A stretch of 64,000 nucleotides of DNA from Steroidobacteraceae bacterium. Its GTDB lineage: Bacteria > Pseudomonadota > Gammaproteobacteria > Steroidobacterales > Steroidobacteraceae. The notes beneath the pieces were generated by a model. It searched no databases and was not told where the DNA came from. It worked only from the letters and a program-made list of their open reading frames with translations. How positions within the stretch are numbered: the stretch's first letter is position 1; every line of letters starts with the position of its first letter. Of the stretch, positions 16,598 to 25,746 are shown piece by piece. The stretch spans positions 62,001 through 126,000 of the forward strand of contig JABAQU010000011.1 of assembly GCA_019187185.1 (NCBI GenBank), written 5' to 3'. Made by a program: the position numbers and the translations under genes.

Positions 16598-17212
16598 ATG
16601 GAGTCGCAGGAAACCCCGACACTGCACGCCGTCGTGCTGGCCGCCGGCGCATCCACGCGCTTCGGCTCGCCGAAGCAGCTGGTGCGCATCGACGGCCGGC
16701 CGCTGCTGCATTCCGTCGTCAGCCGCGCCGTCGAAGTCGCCGGTCATTCGGTCACCGTCGTGCTGGGCGCCCATGCCGGCGAACTGACGGCCCTGCTGCG
16801 GCACTCGCCGGCCTCGGTACTCGTGAATCGGGACTGGCAGGAAGGCATTGCCAGCTCGATCCGTGCGGGCATGGGCCAGGTGCCCGGCACGGCGGACGGC
16901 GTGCTCTTGGTGCTCGCGGATCAGCCCGCCGTCACGACAGAGGATCTGCGCCGCCTCGCGGGCGCCTGGCGGCGACAGCCGGATTCGATCCTCGCGGCGC
17001 AATACAGTGGCATCGTGGGCGTGCCGGCGATCTTTCCGCGCTGGGCCTTTCGCGACCTCGCGGAGCTGCGCGGCGACCGCGGCGCACAGCAACTGTTGCT
17101 GCGCCATGTCGATCGCGTCGCCCGCCTGCGGATGCCATCGGCGGCGCTCGACATCGACCGGCCGGAAGACCTGCTCGCTGTCGAGACCACTGCCACGTCG
17201 AAGCCTGTCTGA
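16598..17212 (+). CDS. mocA: MocA-type molybdenum cofactor nucleotidyltransferase
   Basis: This 204-residue protein has the LAAGxSxRxGxxK signature (VVLAAGASTRFGSPKQL) of MobA/MocA nucleotidyltransferases and the LVLADQPAV motif carrying the metal-binding aspartate. MocA attaches CMP to molybdopterin to make the dinucleotide form used by xanthine-oxidase-type hydroxylases. That fits the XdhC-family gene upstream (12516), although their target enzyme is not present. It begins eight bases after the preceding stop. Confidence 0.85.
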   Translation: MESQETPTLHAVVLAAGASTRFGSPKQLVRIDGRPLLHSVVSRAVEVAGHSVTVVLGAHAGELTALLRHSPASVLVNRDWQEGIASSIRAGMGQVPGTADGVLLVLADQPAVTTEDLRRLAGAWRRQPDSILAAQYSGIVGVPAIFPRWAFRDLAELRGDRGAQQLLLRHVDRVARLRMPSAALDIDRPEDLLAVETTATSKPV

Positions 17213-17221
17213 ATCAATCCC

Positions 17222-17980
17222 TCAGGCACCGCCTCCGGACGGCCAGTACAGGGAGTCCGGCGTACTGCGCGCACCGAAGATCGCCTGCCCGACCCGCACG
17301 ACCGTCGCGCCCTCTTCGACGGCGATTTCGAAGTCACCCGACATGCCCATCGACAACTCGTCGAGCGAGCATCCCGCCGGCGCCGAGTCGCGCAGCCGGT
17401 CACGCAGCGTGCACAGCCGGGTGAAGCACGCGCGCACGCGCGCACTGTCCGCTGACCACACCGCGAGCGTCATCAGCCCGCGCACGCGCAGTGCGGAGAA
17501 TGCCGGCAGTTCCCGCAGGAAGGGCGCCACCTCGTCGGGTTGCAGGCCGTACTTGCTCGTCTCGCCGGAGGTATTGACCTGCACGAGCACATCGAGCGCA
17601 CGGCCCTCGACCTGCAGGCGCCGGTCCAGCGCTTCGGCCACGCGCAGGCTGTCGAGCGCCTGGAACTCGGCGGCAAAGCGCGCCACCGCCTTCGCCTTGT
17701 TGGTCTGCAGGTGGCCGATCACGGACCAGCGCAGGCCCTCGAGGTCCGCCAGCGCTGCGCACTTGCGCTGCGCCTCCTGCACCTTGTTCTCGCCGAGCCA
17801 GCGGCAACCGGCCGCATATGCGAGCCGGATGCGCCCCACGTCCACGGTCTTGCTCACGGGCAGCAGGCGCACCTGCGACGCGGGTCGACCGGCGCGCGCG
17901 CAGGCGCCGTCGATCCGTGCGCGCACCGTCGCGAGGTTGTGCGCGATTTCCGCGGCTGTTGCCGCCTGCGGCCAGTTCAC
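17222..17980 (-). CDS. yggS: YggS/PLPBP family PLP-homeostasis protein
   Basis: This 252-residue single-domain TIM-barrel protein binds pyridoxal phosphate without known catalysis and keeps cellular B6 and amino-acid pools in balance. K44 in LLPVSKTV is the PLP lysine. GENKVQEAQ, IGHLQTNKAK and the C-terminal LSMGMSGDFEIAVEEG motifs are typical. The GTG start at 17980 lies in a GTGA overlap with the upstream DUF2238 gene. YggS is more often next to proC or the pilT genes, so this location after a membrane protein is unusual. Confidence 0.92.
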   Translation of the reverse strand: MNWPQAATAAEIAHNLATVRARIDGACARAGRPASQVRLLPVSKTVDVGRIRLAYAAGCRWLGENKVQEAQRKCAALADLEGLRWSVIGHLQTNKAKAVARFAAEFQALDSLRVAEALDRRLQVEGRALDVLVQVNTSGETSKYGLQPDEVAPFLRELPAFSALRVRGLMTLAVWSADSARVRACFTRLCTLRDRLRDSAPAGCSLDELSMGMSGDFEIAVEEGATVVRVGQAIFGARSTPDSLYWPSGGGA

Positions 17981-18660
17981 AGCGGTGCGCGCTGCTTGAC
18001 CCGCAGGCTGTCGAGCCATTCGCGCGCGAAGTCGCGCCGCGTCGCGGCATTGAACACCGCGGTTGCACTCATCGCGATCAGTGCCCCGAGGCTCGCGAGC
18101 GCCATGTCCTTCTGCGCATCCCACTCGTCGCCCTGCGTGCCGAGAAACGCCGCTCCCAGCCCTCCGCCGAACATCAGTGCGGCCATCCATTCGATGATCT
18201 CGTACAGTGCCGAAGTCGACATCGTCAGATCGAGCGGCAGGAAATAGCCCCAGAAACCCTTGACGGCCGCGACGCGCAGGAACAGCTCGCGGATCGGATA
18301 CGCGAGCAGCAGTCCGTAACTGAAGTGCACGACGCGGTCGAAATTGTTGCGCTGCCAGCCGAACAGCGCGTCGATGGAGAAGCCGAGCACGCGTTGCGAC
18401 CAGGCGTCATAGGGCACCTGCGCGTAGGTGTAATGCGCGCCGATCGTGTGCAGGCACAGGAACACGAAGATCAGCGTGTAGGAGGTGCGCGACAACGGAA
18501 ACGGGCGCCAGGTCGCCGCGAGCAGGGCAATCGCCGCGACGAGCAGCGCGTTCTCGAGCAGCCAGTCATGGCGATCGAACGGGCTGAAGGCGAGCGGCAA
18601 CCAGAGCAGGAACCACAGCGCGAGCAGCACGAGCGCGTAGCGACCGTTCGGCACCGTCAT
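17977..18660 (-). CDS. DUF2238 (YjdF-like) integral membrane protein
   Basis: This 227-residue protein has about six membrane spans and matches the DUF2238/YjdF family through RNNFDRVVHFSYGLLLAYPIRE and the acidic ALYEIIEWMAALMFGGG motif. A loop with GTQGDEWDAQKDM is also typical. Function is unknown. Both ends overlap neighbours by four bases (ATGA with the biotin carboxylase gene upstream, GTGA with yggS downstream), so it is translated as part of that operon. Confidence 0.85.
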   Translation of the reverse strand: MTVPNGRYALVLLALWFLLWLPLAFSPFDRHDWLLENALLVAAIALLAATWRPFPLSRTSYTLIFVFLCLHTIGAHYTYAQVPYDAWSQRVLGFSIDALFGWQRNNFDRVVHFSYGLLLAYPIRELFLRVAAVKGFWGYFLPLDLTMSTSALYEIIEWMAALMFGGGLGAAFLGTQGDEWDAQKDMALASLGALIAMSATAVFNAATRRDFAREWLDSLRVKQRAPL

Positions 18661-20558
18661 GTTGCGTCCTCCCCCTCGAGCGTCAGGAGCGGCTCGCCGT
18701 CGCGCACCCGCTGGCCGGCCGTCACGTGCACGGCGGCCACGCGGCCTGCCGCGGCGGCGCGCAGCGTGTGCTCCATTTTCATCGCTTCGAGCACCACGAG
18801 CGGCTGGCCTCGTGCGATGAAGGCGCCGACCGCGACCCGAACATCAAGTACGGCGCCGGGCATCGGCGCCGTGACCCGCCCGACCGCACCGCCCGCGGCG
18901 GCGGGTGCTCCGTGCGCGACACGGGCGAGGCGGAACAACTCCCCGTCGAGCCAAACGCGCACTTCATCGGCTGTCACCTCGACCGTGCCGGGATCGGCTG
19001 GCGGGGCCCGCCCGGTGCCGCCGTCGATCACGAGACTGCCGAGCCCCGGCATCGAGAACCGCGCCACGGTCTCGGACACCCCCTGCAGGCGCCAGCCATC
19101 CCGCGCTGCCCAGGGGTCCGCGCGCTCGGCCGTGGCCGCCGGCGCGAGCAGCGCACCGGCGGCCAGTTGCGCGGCCCGCTCGCGCTGCGCCTCGAGCGGC
19201 TGCAGCAGATGGTCCCCGCGCGCGTCGATGAGCGCCGTCGTCATGCGCGCGTCGCGAAAATCCGCATCGCGCGTCAGCGCGACGAGCGCCGCGAGATTCG
19301 TCGTCACGCCCTCGATGCGCGTGGCGAGCAGCGCCGCCTCGAGGCGTGCGAGCGCCTGCGCGCGCGTGGCATCGTGCACGATGACTTTCGCGAGCAGCGC
19401 ATCGTAGTCGGTCACGACGCGGTCGCCCTCCTCGACGGCCGCGTCGATTCGCACACCACGATCCGGCCAGTGCAATGCCTCGAGCCGGCCACCGACGGGC
19501 AGGTAGCCGTTGCGTGGGTCCTCGGCATACACCCGCGCCTCGAAGGCGTGCCCTCGTGGCGCAGCGATGCGCTCGGGCAGCGGCTCGCCCGCGGCCACGC
19601 GCAACTGCCATTCGACGAGATCGACACCCAGTACCGCTTCGGTGACGGGGTGCTCGACCTGCAGGCGCGTGTTCATCTCGAGGAACCAGCCTTCATTGCC
19701 CGCGACGATGAACTCGACGGTGCCGGCGTTCTCGTAGTGCACGGCCTGCGCCGCGCGCACGGCCGCATCGTGCAGGCGTCCGCGCAGCGAGTCGGACAGC
19801 CCGGGAGCCGGGCATTCCTCGATCACCTTCTGGTAGCGACGCTGCAACGAGCAGTCGCGTTCGTGAAGATGCAGGCAGCGGCCATGGCGATCGGAAATCA
19901 CCTGCACTTCGACGTGGCGGGGCCCTTCGATGTAACGTTCGAGGAGCAGCCGTGCATCGCCGAAAGAGCGCGACGCCTCGCCGCGGGCCGCCGACAGCGC
20001 GGCAGGCAACTCCTCGCGACGGCGCACGACCCGCATGCCCTTGCCGCCGCCCCCGGCCACCGCCTTGACGAGCAGCGGGAACCCGACGCGCTCCGCCTCG
20101 CGCACGAGGTTCGCGTCATCCTGGTCGTCGCCCTGCCAGCCTGGCACGACCGGCACGCCCGCCGCCCTCATCAGGGCCTTCGCCTCGTCCTTGCGCCCCA
20201 TCGCCCGCATGGCGGCGCCGCCCGGGCCGACGAACACGACGCCCGCGGCTGCGCACGCATCGGCGAAATCCGCGTTCTGCGACAGGAAGCCGTAGCCGGG
20301 ATGGATGGCATCGGCTCCGCTGTCCCTCGCGGCGCGGATCACGGCGTCGATGTCGAGGTAGCTGGCGCGCGCCGGTGCAGGCCCGATGCGCACGGCGAGA
20401 TCCGCCGTACGCACGTGCAGCGCATCGACATCCGCATCGGAATAGACGGCGACCGTGCGCATGCCGAGGCGCCGCGCGGTGCGCATCACGCGACAGGCGA
20501 TCTCGCCGCGGTTCGCGACGAGCAATGTCCCGAGCTTGCCGACGCCGCGATCAGGCAT
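18657..20558 (-). CDS. liuD: Biotin-dependent acyl-CoA carboxylase alpha subunit (methylcrotonyl-CoA type)
   Basis: This 633-residue protein carries biotin carboxylase and biotin carrier domains. Visible elements are the N-terminal [21 protein letters not shown], the ATP-grasp loop [12 protein letters not shown], the [14 protein letters not shown] active site and the biotin lysine K594 in EAMKMEHT. Position directly after isovaleryl-CoA dehydrogenase argues for 3-methylcrotonyl-CoA carboxylase (leucine breakdown), though propionyl- or geranyl-CoA variants share the fold. ATG 20558 is preferred over an in-frame TTG nine bases earlier. The gene overlaps liuA by eight bases. No carboxyltransferase beta subunit is in the window. 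Confidence 0.85.
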   Translation of the reverse strand: MPDRGVGKLGTLLVANRGEIACRVMRTARRLGMRTVAVYSDADVDALHVRTADLAVRIGPAPARASYLDIDAVIRAARDSGADAIHPGYGFLSQNADFADACAAAGVVFVGPGGAAMRAMGRKDEAKALMRAAGVPVVPGWQGDDQDDANLVREAERVGFPLLVKAVAGGGGKGMRVVRRREELPAALSAARGEASRSFGDARLLLERYIEGPRHVEVQVISDRHGRCLHLHERDCSLQRRYQKVIEECPAPGLSDSLRGRLHDAAVRAAQAVHYENAGTVEFIVAGNEGWFLEMNTRLQVEHPVTEAVLGVDLVEWQLRVAAGEPLPERIAAPRGHAFEARVYAEDPRNGYLPVGGRLEALHWPDRGVRIDAAVEEGDRVVTDYDALLAKVIVHDATRAQALARLEAALLATRIEGVTTNLAALVALTRDADFRDARMTTALIDARGDHLLQPLEAQRERAAQLAAGALLAPAATAERADPWAARDGWRLQGVSETVARFSMPGLGSLVIDGGTGRAPPADPGTVEVTADEVRVWLDGELFRLARVAHGAPAAAGGAVGRVTAPMPGAVLDVRVAVGAFIARGQPLVVLEAMKMEHTLRAAAAGRVAAVHVTAGQRVRDGEPLLTLEGEDAT

Positions 20559-21708
20559 CGGCGCCAAACAGTTCGCGGCCGATCAGCATGCGACGGATCT
20601 CGCTCGTGCCCGCACCGATCTCGTAGAGCTTGGCATCGCGCAGCAGCCGGCCGGCGGGATAGTCGTTGATGTAGCCGTTGCCGCCGAGCGCCTGGATCGT
20701 CTCGAGCGCGCACCAGGTCGCGCGCTCGCTCGCGTAGAGGATGCAACCCGCCGCGTCGTGGCGTGTCGTGCGGCCGAGGTCGCACGCCCGGGCGACCGCA
20801 TAGACATACGCGCGGCAGGCGTTCGCCGTCGTGTAGATGTCGGCGAGCTTGCCCTGCATCAGCTGGAACTGGCCGATCGGCTGGCCGAACTGCTTGCGTT
20901 CGCGCACGTAGGGCAGCATCGTGTCGAGACAGGCCTGCATGATGCCGAGCGGGCCGCCGGCGAGCACGACACGCTCGTAGTCGAGACCGCTCATCAGCAC
21001 CTCGACGCCGCGGCCCGGCTCGTGCAGCAGGTTCGTGGCCGGCACGCGGCAGCCGTCGAACACGAGCTCCGAAGTATCCGAGCCGCGCATGCCGAGCTTG
21101 TCGAGCTTCTGCGCGGCGCGAAACCCCGGCATCCCTCGCTCGACGATGAACGGCGTGATGCCTTGCGGCCCGCGCGTGCCGGGCAGGCGCGCGTAGACGA
21201 TCACGACATCCGCCTCGGGACCGTTCGTGATCCACATCTTGCGGCCATCGAGCACGTAGTGATCGTCCGCGGGTGCTGCCGAAAGCCGCATGCCGACGAC
21301 ATCGGAACCCGATTCCGGCTCGCTCATCGCGAGAGCCCCGACATGCTCACCGGACAGGAGTCTCGGCAGGTAGCGGGCTTTCTGCGCCGGCGAACCCCAG
21401 CGTCGCAGCTGGTTGATGCAGAGGTTCGAATGGGCGCCATAGGAGAGCCCGACCGATGCCGAAGCACGACTCAGCTCTTCCATCGCGATCACGTGCTCGA
21501 GGTAACCGAGGCCGCTGCCCCCGTCTTCCGTCCCGACCGTGATCCCGTGGAGTCCCAGGTCGCCGAGTTGCGGCCACAGGTCGCGCGGAAATCTGTTGTC
21601 CCTGTCGATCGCCGGCGCGCGCGGCGCGATGCGTTCCCTCGCGAAGGTCCTTACGGTCCGGCGCAGGAGCTCGACACTCTCGCCCAGATCGAAATCGAAT
21701 TCCGCCAA
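20551..21708 (-). CDS. liuA: Isovaleryl-CoA dehydrogenase
   Basis: This 385-residue acyl-CoA dehydrogenase matches the isovaleryl-CoA type. It has [15 protein letters not shown] (about 87-101) and the catalytic glutamate E245 in [13 protein letters not shown], the position used by isovaleryl-CoA dehydrogenases rather than the C-terminal one of other members. It also has [19 protein letters not shown] near the end. The FAD enzyme oxidises isovaleryl-CoA to 3-methylcrotonyl-CoA in leucine degradation. The product is the substrate of the enzyme encoded immediately downstream. Confidence 0.93.
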   Translation of the reverse strand: MAEFDFDLGESVELLRRTVRTFARERIAPRAPAIDRDNRFPRDLWPQLGDLGLHGITVGTEDGGSGLGYLEHVIAMEELSRASASVGLSYGAHSNLCINQLRRWGSPAQKARYLPRLLSGEHVGALAMSEPESGSDVVGMRLSAAPADDHYVLDGRKMWITNGPEADVVIVYARLPGTRGPQGITPFIVERGMPGFRAAQKLDKLGMRGSDTSELVFDGCRVPATNLLHEPGRGVEVLMSGLDYERVVLAGGPLGIMQACLDTMLPYVRERKQFGQPIGQFQLMQGKLADIYTTANACRAYVYAVARACDLGRTTRHDAAGCILYASERATWCALETIQALGGNGYINDYPAGRLLRDAKLYEIGAGTSEIRRMLIGRELFGADA

Positions 21709-21784
21709 GCTCCCTCACCCCTCCGCGCGAGCGGACCGGAAATTCGGGCGGCAGTGTACACCGTCAGGCGGACAGCGGCACGGC

Positions 21785-22429
21785 TCACCACGGCAGCGCG
21801 GCACGGCGCAGCGGCGAGTGCATGTGCACGAGCGCACGGGCATGCAGCACGATACCGCCTTGCGCATGGCACGAAAGCGAGAACGGACTTGCATCGACGA
21901 GCCGCTGCCCCGCGATGAAGATCGGCGCTGTCATCGGAAAGACGAGCGGGCGACAGAGACTCACCGTGAGCCCGAGCTGGTTGGCCTCCGCGATGGTCTG
22001 GCGCGATGCTGCGCCGATGCGCGTGCGGGTGCGGGGCCACACGTTCGGGATCTCCTGCCGCCCGTCGACCATGACGCCGAAATCCGCAAAACTCGCCGGA
22101 ACAGGATTCCAGATCTCGAGGCGCGCGCGATCGGGACGTTGCGCGTCGATCAGGCTCGCCACCCGCGCGGCCGACGTGCCGCGCGCGGCATGCAATGGCA
22201 CGAGGCCGCGGGCGAGCGCGAGCCGCATCGCACCACCGTCCCCGTGCGCGGTGGCGCCGGCACGCGCCGCGAGCAGCGTCGCGACGCCGAGTGTCTGGCG
22301 CGCGACCGCGAGCAGCGCGATCTCGCATGTCGCGAACACGAGGGGCACGAGCACCGCGAACGCGACGATCAGGAACTCGATCGTGGCCGCGCCGCGCAGG
22401 CGGCGTTCATGCGCGCAGCGGCTGGTCAT
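21785..22429 (-). CDS. TadE-like pilus assembly pseudopilin
   Basis: This 214-residue protein has the TadE-like start: a short basic head, then RGAATIEFLIVAFAVLVPLVFATCEIALLA, in which a glycine-type cleavage site is followed by a conserved glutamate in the hydrophobic segment. TadE-type proteins are minor pseudopilins of the Flp/Tad pilus. The rest is predicted periplasmic. ATG 22429 overlaps the upstream DUF192 gene by 23 bases. It is the last gene of the Tad locus. Confidence 0.7.
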   Translation of the reverse strand: MTSRCAHERRLRGAATIEFLIVAFAVLVPLVFATCEIALLAVARQTLGVATLLAARAGATAHGDGGAMRLALARGLVPLHAARGTSAARVASLIDAQRPDRARLEIWNPVPASFADFGVMVDGRQEIPNVWPRTRTRIGAASRQTIAEANQLGLTVSLCRPLVFPMTAPIFIAGQRLVDASPFSLSCHAQGGIVLHARALVHMHSPLRRAALPW

Positions 22430-22760
22430 CGAGGCGATCGCCGGGTTCGATGCAGAGAGTCCCGCACAGGCCGGGCGGCATCTCCCACGCGGCGAGCGCC
22501 CCGCCGCAGACGGCGATCCGCCAGGGCTGCAGGCGATGCACGCAGCGCAGGACGCGCCCCGAGCGGTTCGTGAAGACGACATCGATGGGGCCGCGCAGGC
22601 CGAAGGTGTGCACGCCGGCACAGGGCGCGATCTTGACGATCGCCGGCGCGCGCCAGCGGCGCGCCAGGGCGAGCCCGCGCGCGCGCTCGAGGAACGACTC
22701 GCACGCGAGGACGCCCGGCGCGAGCCGTCGGCCGTTGTGGATCAGGCAGCGTTCACGCAT
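22407..22760 (-). CDS. DUF192 family protein inside the Tad locus
   Basis: This 117-residue protein matches DUF192: CESFLERARGLA near the start, PCAGVHTFGLRGPIDVVFTNRSG in the middle and a C-terminal GxxxAWEMPPG segment. The function of DUF192 is unknown. The typical secretion signal seen in many members is absent, so this one is probably cytoplasmic. It is nine bases downstream of tadC and overlaps the TadE-like gene, so it belongs to the operon by position. DUF192 genes recur near Tad pilus genes in other proteobacteria in my experience, but I cannot verify that here. Confidence 0.75.
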   Translation of the reverse strand: MRERCLIHNGRRLAPGVLACESFLERARGLALARRWRAPAIVKIAPCAGVHTFGLRGPIDVVFTNRSGRVLRCVHRLQPWRIAVCGGALAAWEMPPGLCGTLCIEPGDRLDDQPLRA

Positions 22761-22769
22761 GGCGGGTCC

Positions 22770-23633
22770 TCATGCCCATTGCAGCAGGCGGTGCGCGATC
22801 GGAAAGGCGATCACGAGGAAGGCGCAGGGAAAGATGCACAGGATCAGCGGCGCGAGCATCTTGACCGGACTTTCCATCGCAAGCCGCTCGGCCCGCGCGA
22901 AGCGCTCCTCGGTTCGCTGCACGGATTGCGCCCGCAGCGTTGCGGCGACGCCGGCACCGCTCGCCTCGGCGTGCACGATGGCCCCTACCATGGCCTGCAG
23001 ACCCGCGTGTTCGTAGCGGCGCGCGAGATCCGCGAGCGCCTCCCCGCGTGGCCGGCCCGCGCGGATCGCCTGCAACGCCTCGGCCAGTCCCCGCTGCAGG
23101 ACCCCCGCGCCGCCCGCATCGACGGCGATGCGCAGCGCCGCCCCGAGTGCGCAGCCTCCCTCGACCGCCAGGGTGAGCAGCTCGAGCAGTTGTGGCAACT
23201 CCCGGTCGATGGCGCGCGCGAGCGCGCGCCGGCGATCGCGCAGCCAGAGGGCGGGCCAGCAGGCACCGGCGAGCGCCGCGGCGAATGTCGGCATCGGACC
23301 GCCGCCTGCAGCGATCGCGCATGCCACGCCGGCCAGCGCCAGTACGAACGGCAGCGCGAACCATTCATCAGGCCCGATGCTGTCGTCGAGATCGGCGCGT
23401 TGCAGGCGAGCCGCCACGCGTGCGCGCGACGTTTCGTGCAATGCCATGCGCGCCAGCGGCACCAGGGCCGCTGCGGGCGGCAGGGCGAGGCGCAACCAGA
23501 GCGGCAACGCAACCCGGGGCCGCGCACGGCCGCGTGCCGTGAGCACGGCACGACTCGCGAGTCCGCCGACGCAAGCCACCGACCCGCCGATCACGGCGGC
23601 GAGCATCGTGGCCCAGGGATCGACGGGATTCAC
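22770..23633 (-). CDS. tadC: TadC, Tad pilus inner-membrane platform protein
   Basis: This 287-residue type II secretion F-like protein has hydrophobic segments at both ends. Its central cytoplasmic helical domain holds the family pattern ELPQLLELLTLAVEGGCALGAAL and MVGAIVHAEASGAGVAATLRAQ. With TadB it forms the membrane platform that the ATPase acts on. The GTG start at 23633 overlaps the tadB stop (GTGA). Confidence 0.87.
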   Translation of the reverse strand: MNPVDPWATMLAAVIGGSVACVGGLASRAVLTARGRARPRVALPLWLRLALPPAAALVPLARMALHETSRARVAARLQRADLDDSIGPDEWFALPFVLALAGVACAIAAGGGPMPTFAAALAGACWPALWLRDRRRALARAIDRELPQLLELLTLAVEGGCALGAALRIAVDAGGAGVLQRGLAEALQAIRAGRPRGEALADLARRYEHAGLQAMVGAIVHAEASGAGVAATLRAQSVQRTEERFARAERLAMESPVKMLAPLILCIFPCAFLVIAFPIAHRLLQWA

Positions 23634-24475
23634 AACGGCACCGACACGATCCTGCGTATCAGCAGCCAGCCGGTGGTTTCGAGCATGGCGATGCCGCCGA
23701 GCACCATCCAACCCCCCGCAGTCGTATAGAGCGGGCGCATCGATGCCGGATCGAGTGCAGTCAGCGCGAGCATCAATGCGACCGGCAGCGCCGTGACGAT
23801 GATGGCCTGCAGGCGACCCTGAGAGGTCAACGCGCGCAGCTTCGCCTCGACGACGTGCTTGCGGCGCAGGGTGTCGGTGAGCCGATCGAGCGCTCCTCCC
23901 AGGCTGCCGCCGACCTGCAGGGTGAGCGTGAGCGCGGTCACGAGCAGCTGCGCTTCCGGCAGTGGCACGCGACGCCCGAAGTCCCGCAGCGCCTCGTCGA
24001 AGCGCACACCGATCCGGTGCCGGCGCATCACCAGCGCGAGCTCATGGCCGAGCGGCGGCGCCACGCGCAGCGCGAGCTGATCGAGCCCCTGCGCGAGCGC
24101 GGCGCCGGCGCGTATGGTGCCTGACAGCATCGACATCGCGTCCGGCAGCTGCTCGCCGATGCGCCGTCGGTATCGGCGGCGCATCACGTGATGCATGACA
24201 CGCGGCGCCGCGAACACGACGCAGGCCCCGAGCGAAGCGACGAGCCACGAACGCGTCAGGACGAAAGCCAGCACGAGGCCGCCCAGCGCCGCCGCCGCGC
24301 TCGCCCGCAGCAGGCGTTGCGGCGCGATGAAGATGAAAAGGTCGGCCAGTGCGCCCGCAGGAGCGTCGATCGCACTGCGGCGCAACGACTGTGCGGCCGG
24401 GCGGATGAGCGCCGCGACTGCAAGCGCGAATGCGCCTGCCGCGGCCGCGCCGAGCAAGGCCACGAGGAAGCGCAC
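23630..24475 (-). CDS. tadB: TadB, Tad pilus inner-membrane platform protein
   Basis: This 281-residue protein is the second type II secretion F-like platform component. It has spans near residues 3-25 and 60-90 and at the C-terminus, and the central motif QLPDAMSMLSGTIRAGAALAQG. The GTG at 24475 is chosen because an AGGAG element lies just upstream on the minus strand and the tadA stop (24478-24480) is only two bases away. A longer frame would overlap tadA. Confidence 0.87.
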   Translation of the reverse strand: MRFLVALLGAAAAGAFALAVAALIRPAAQSLRRSAIDAPAGALADLFIFIAPQRLLRASAAAALGGLVLAFVLTRSWLVASLGACVVFAAPRVMHHVMRRRYRRRIGEQLPDAMSMLSGTIRAGAALAQGLDQLALRVAPPLGHELALVMRRHRIGVRFDEALRDFGRRVPLPEAQLLVTALTLTLQVGGSLGGALDRLTDTLRRKHVVEAKLRALTSQGRLQAIIVTALPVALMLALTALDPASMRPLYTTAGGWMVLGGIAMLETTGWLLIRRIVSVPL

Positions 24476-24477
24476 TT

Positions 24478-25746
24478 CTATGTCTCCTCGCCGGGCATTG
24501 CGCGCCGGAAGATCGAATAGTCGAGGTTTGCGCCCGCCGCACACAGCGGCTCATAGAACCCGGGCACCTGGCCGGTCGCCACGAAACTGCCCTGCCCGCG
24601 CCTCGCCGCAGGCGCGAACCGGAAGATTTCCTGGGTGGAGATGACCCCCGCATCGAGGCCCGTGACCTCGACCACGTGCGTGACGCGACGCGCGCCGCAG
24701 GCGAAGCGCGCGACATGCACGATGATGTCGATCGCGGCCGCAATCTGCTCCCGTACCGCCGCGAGCGGCAGATCGACCCCCGACATCAGTACCATCACCT
24801 CGAGGCGCGACAGCAGGTCACGCGGACTGTTGGCGTGCGCCGTCGTCAGGCTGCCGTCATGGCCGGTATTCATCGCCTGCAGCATGTCGAGCGCCTCTCC
24901 GCCACGGCATTCCCCGACGACGATGCGGTCGGGCCGCATGCGCAGCGCATTGCGCACCAGCGCGCGAATGGTGATCTCCCCGCGGCCCTCGATATTCGCG
25001 ATGCGTGCCTCGAGCGGCACCAGGTTCTCGTGCGCGAGCTGCAACTCCGCTGCGTCCTCGATCGTGACGATCCGTTCCGCGGGCGGGATCAGCGCGGACA
25101 GCACATTGAGCAGCGTTGTCTTGCCCGAGCCCGTGCCGCCCGACACGACGATGTTGCGGCGGTGGCGCACGCATTCTGCGAGGAATGCCACCATCGGCTC
25201 ACTGATCGCGCCGAGCGCGACGAGATCCCGGACCTCGAGGCGCCGCCGCGCGAACTTGCGGATCGTGAGCGCCGCGCCACACAGCGACAGCGGCGCGAGG
25301 ACGACGTTGACGCGCGAACCGTCGGGCAGGCGCGCGTCGACCAGCGGCGAAGACTCGTCGACGCGCCGCCCGACGCGCGACACGATGCGCTCGATCACCG
25401 CGCGCAACGCCTGCTCGCTCGTGAAGCGCGTGGTGGTCGGCACAATGCGCCCGCCGCGCTCGACGAACACGCGCCCTGCCCCGTTCACCATGATTTCCGA
25501 CACCGTGTCGTCGGCGAGCAGCGCCTCGAGCGGACCGAGGCCGATCGCCTCGTCGACGACGAACTGCACGAGCGCACCGGCATCGGCGTCCTGCGGCAAA
25601 GCCATGCGGGCAAGGATCCCGGCGAGCTGCTCGCTCGCGAGCGCACGCAGGTCGGCCTCCGGCATCTGCACGATGTCCCGGCGGCGCAGGTCGAGCGATT
25701 CGAGCAGCTCCCGGTGCAGTGTGCGCGCGAGTTCCGGCGGCGGCAT
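24478..25746 (-). CDS. tadA: TadA/CpaF-type secretion ATPase of the Tad pilus
   Basis: This 422-residue hexameric ATPase powers Flp pilus assembly. Walker A is GGTGSGKT (203-210), the Asp box is VTIEDAAELQL (227-237), Walker B is RIVVGECRGGE (274-284), and the His box is MNTGHDGSLTTAHANSPRD (292-310). The N-terminal domain contains the CpaF-type segment VSEIMVNGAGRVFVERGG. ATG 25746 shares one base with the upstream stop (TGATG). An in-frame extension up to 26778 is only the shadow of the secretin gene. Confidence 0.93.
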   Translation of the reverse strand: MPPPELARTLHRELLESLDLRRRDIVQMPEADLRALASEQLAGILARMALPQDADAGALVQFVVDEAIGLGPLEALLADDTVSEIMVNGAGRVFVERGGRIVPTTTRFTSEQALRAVIERIVSRVGRRVDESSPLVDARLPDGSRVNVVLAPLSLCGAALTIRKFARRRLEVRDLVALGAISEPMVAFLAECVRHRRNIVVSGGTGSGKTTLLNVLSALIPPAERIVTIEDAAELQLAHENLVPLEARIANIEGRGEITIRALVRNALRMRPDRIVVGECRGGEALDMLQAMNTGHDGSLTTAHANSPRDLLSRLEVMVLMSGVDLPLAAVREQIAAAIDIIVHVARFACGARRVTHVVEVTGLDAGVISTQEIFRFAPAARRGQGSFVATGQVPGFYEPLCAAGANLDYSIFRRAMPGEET

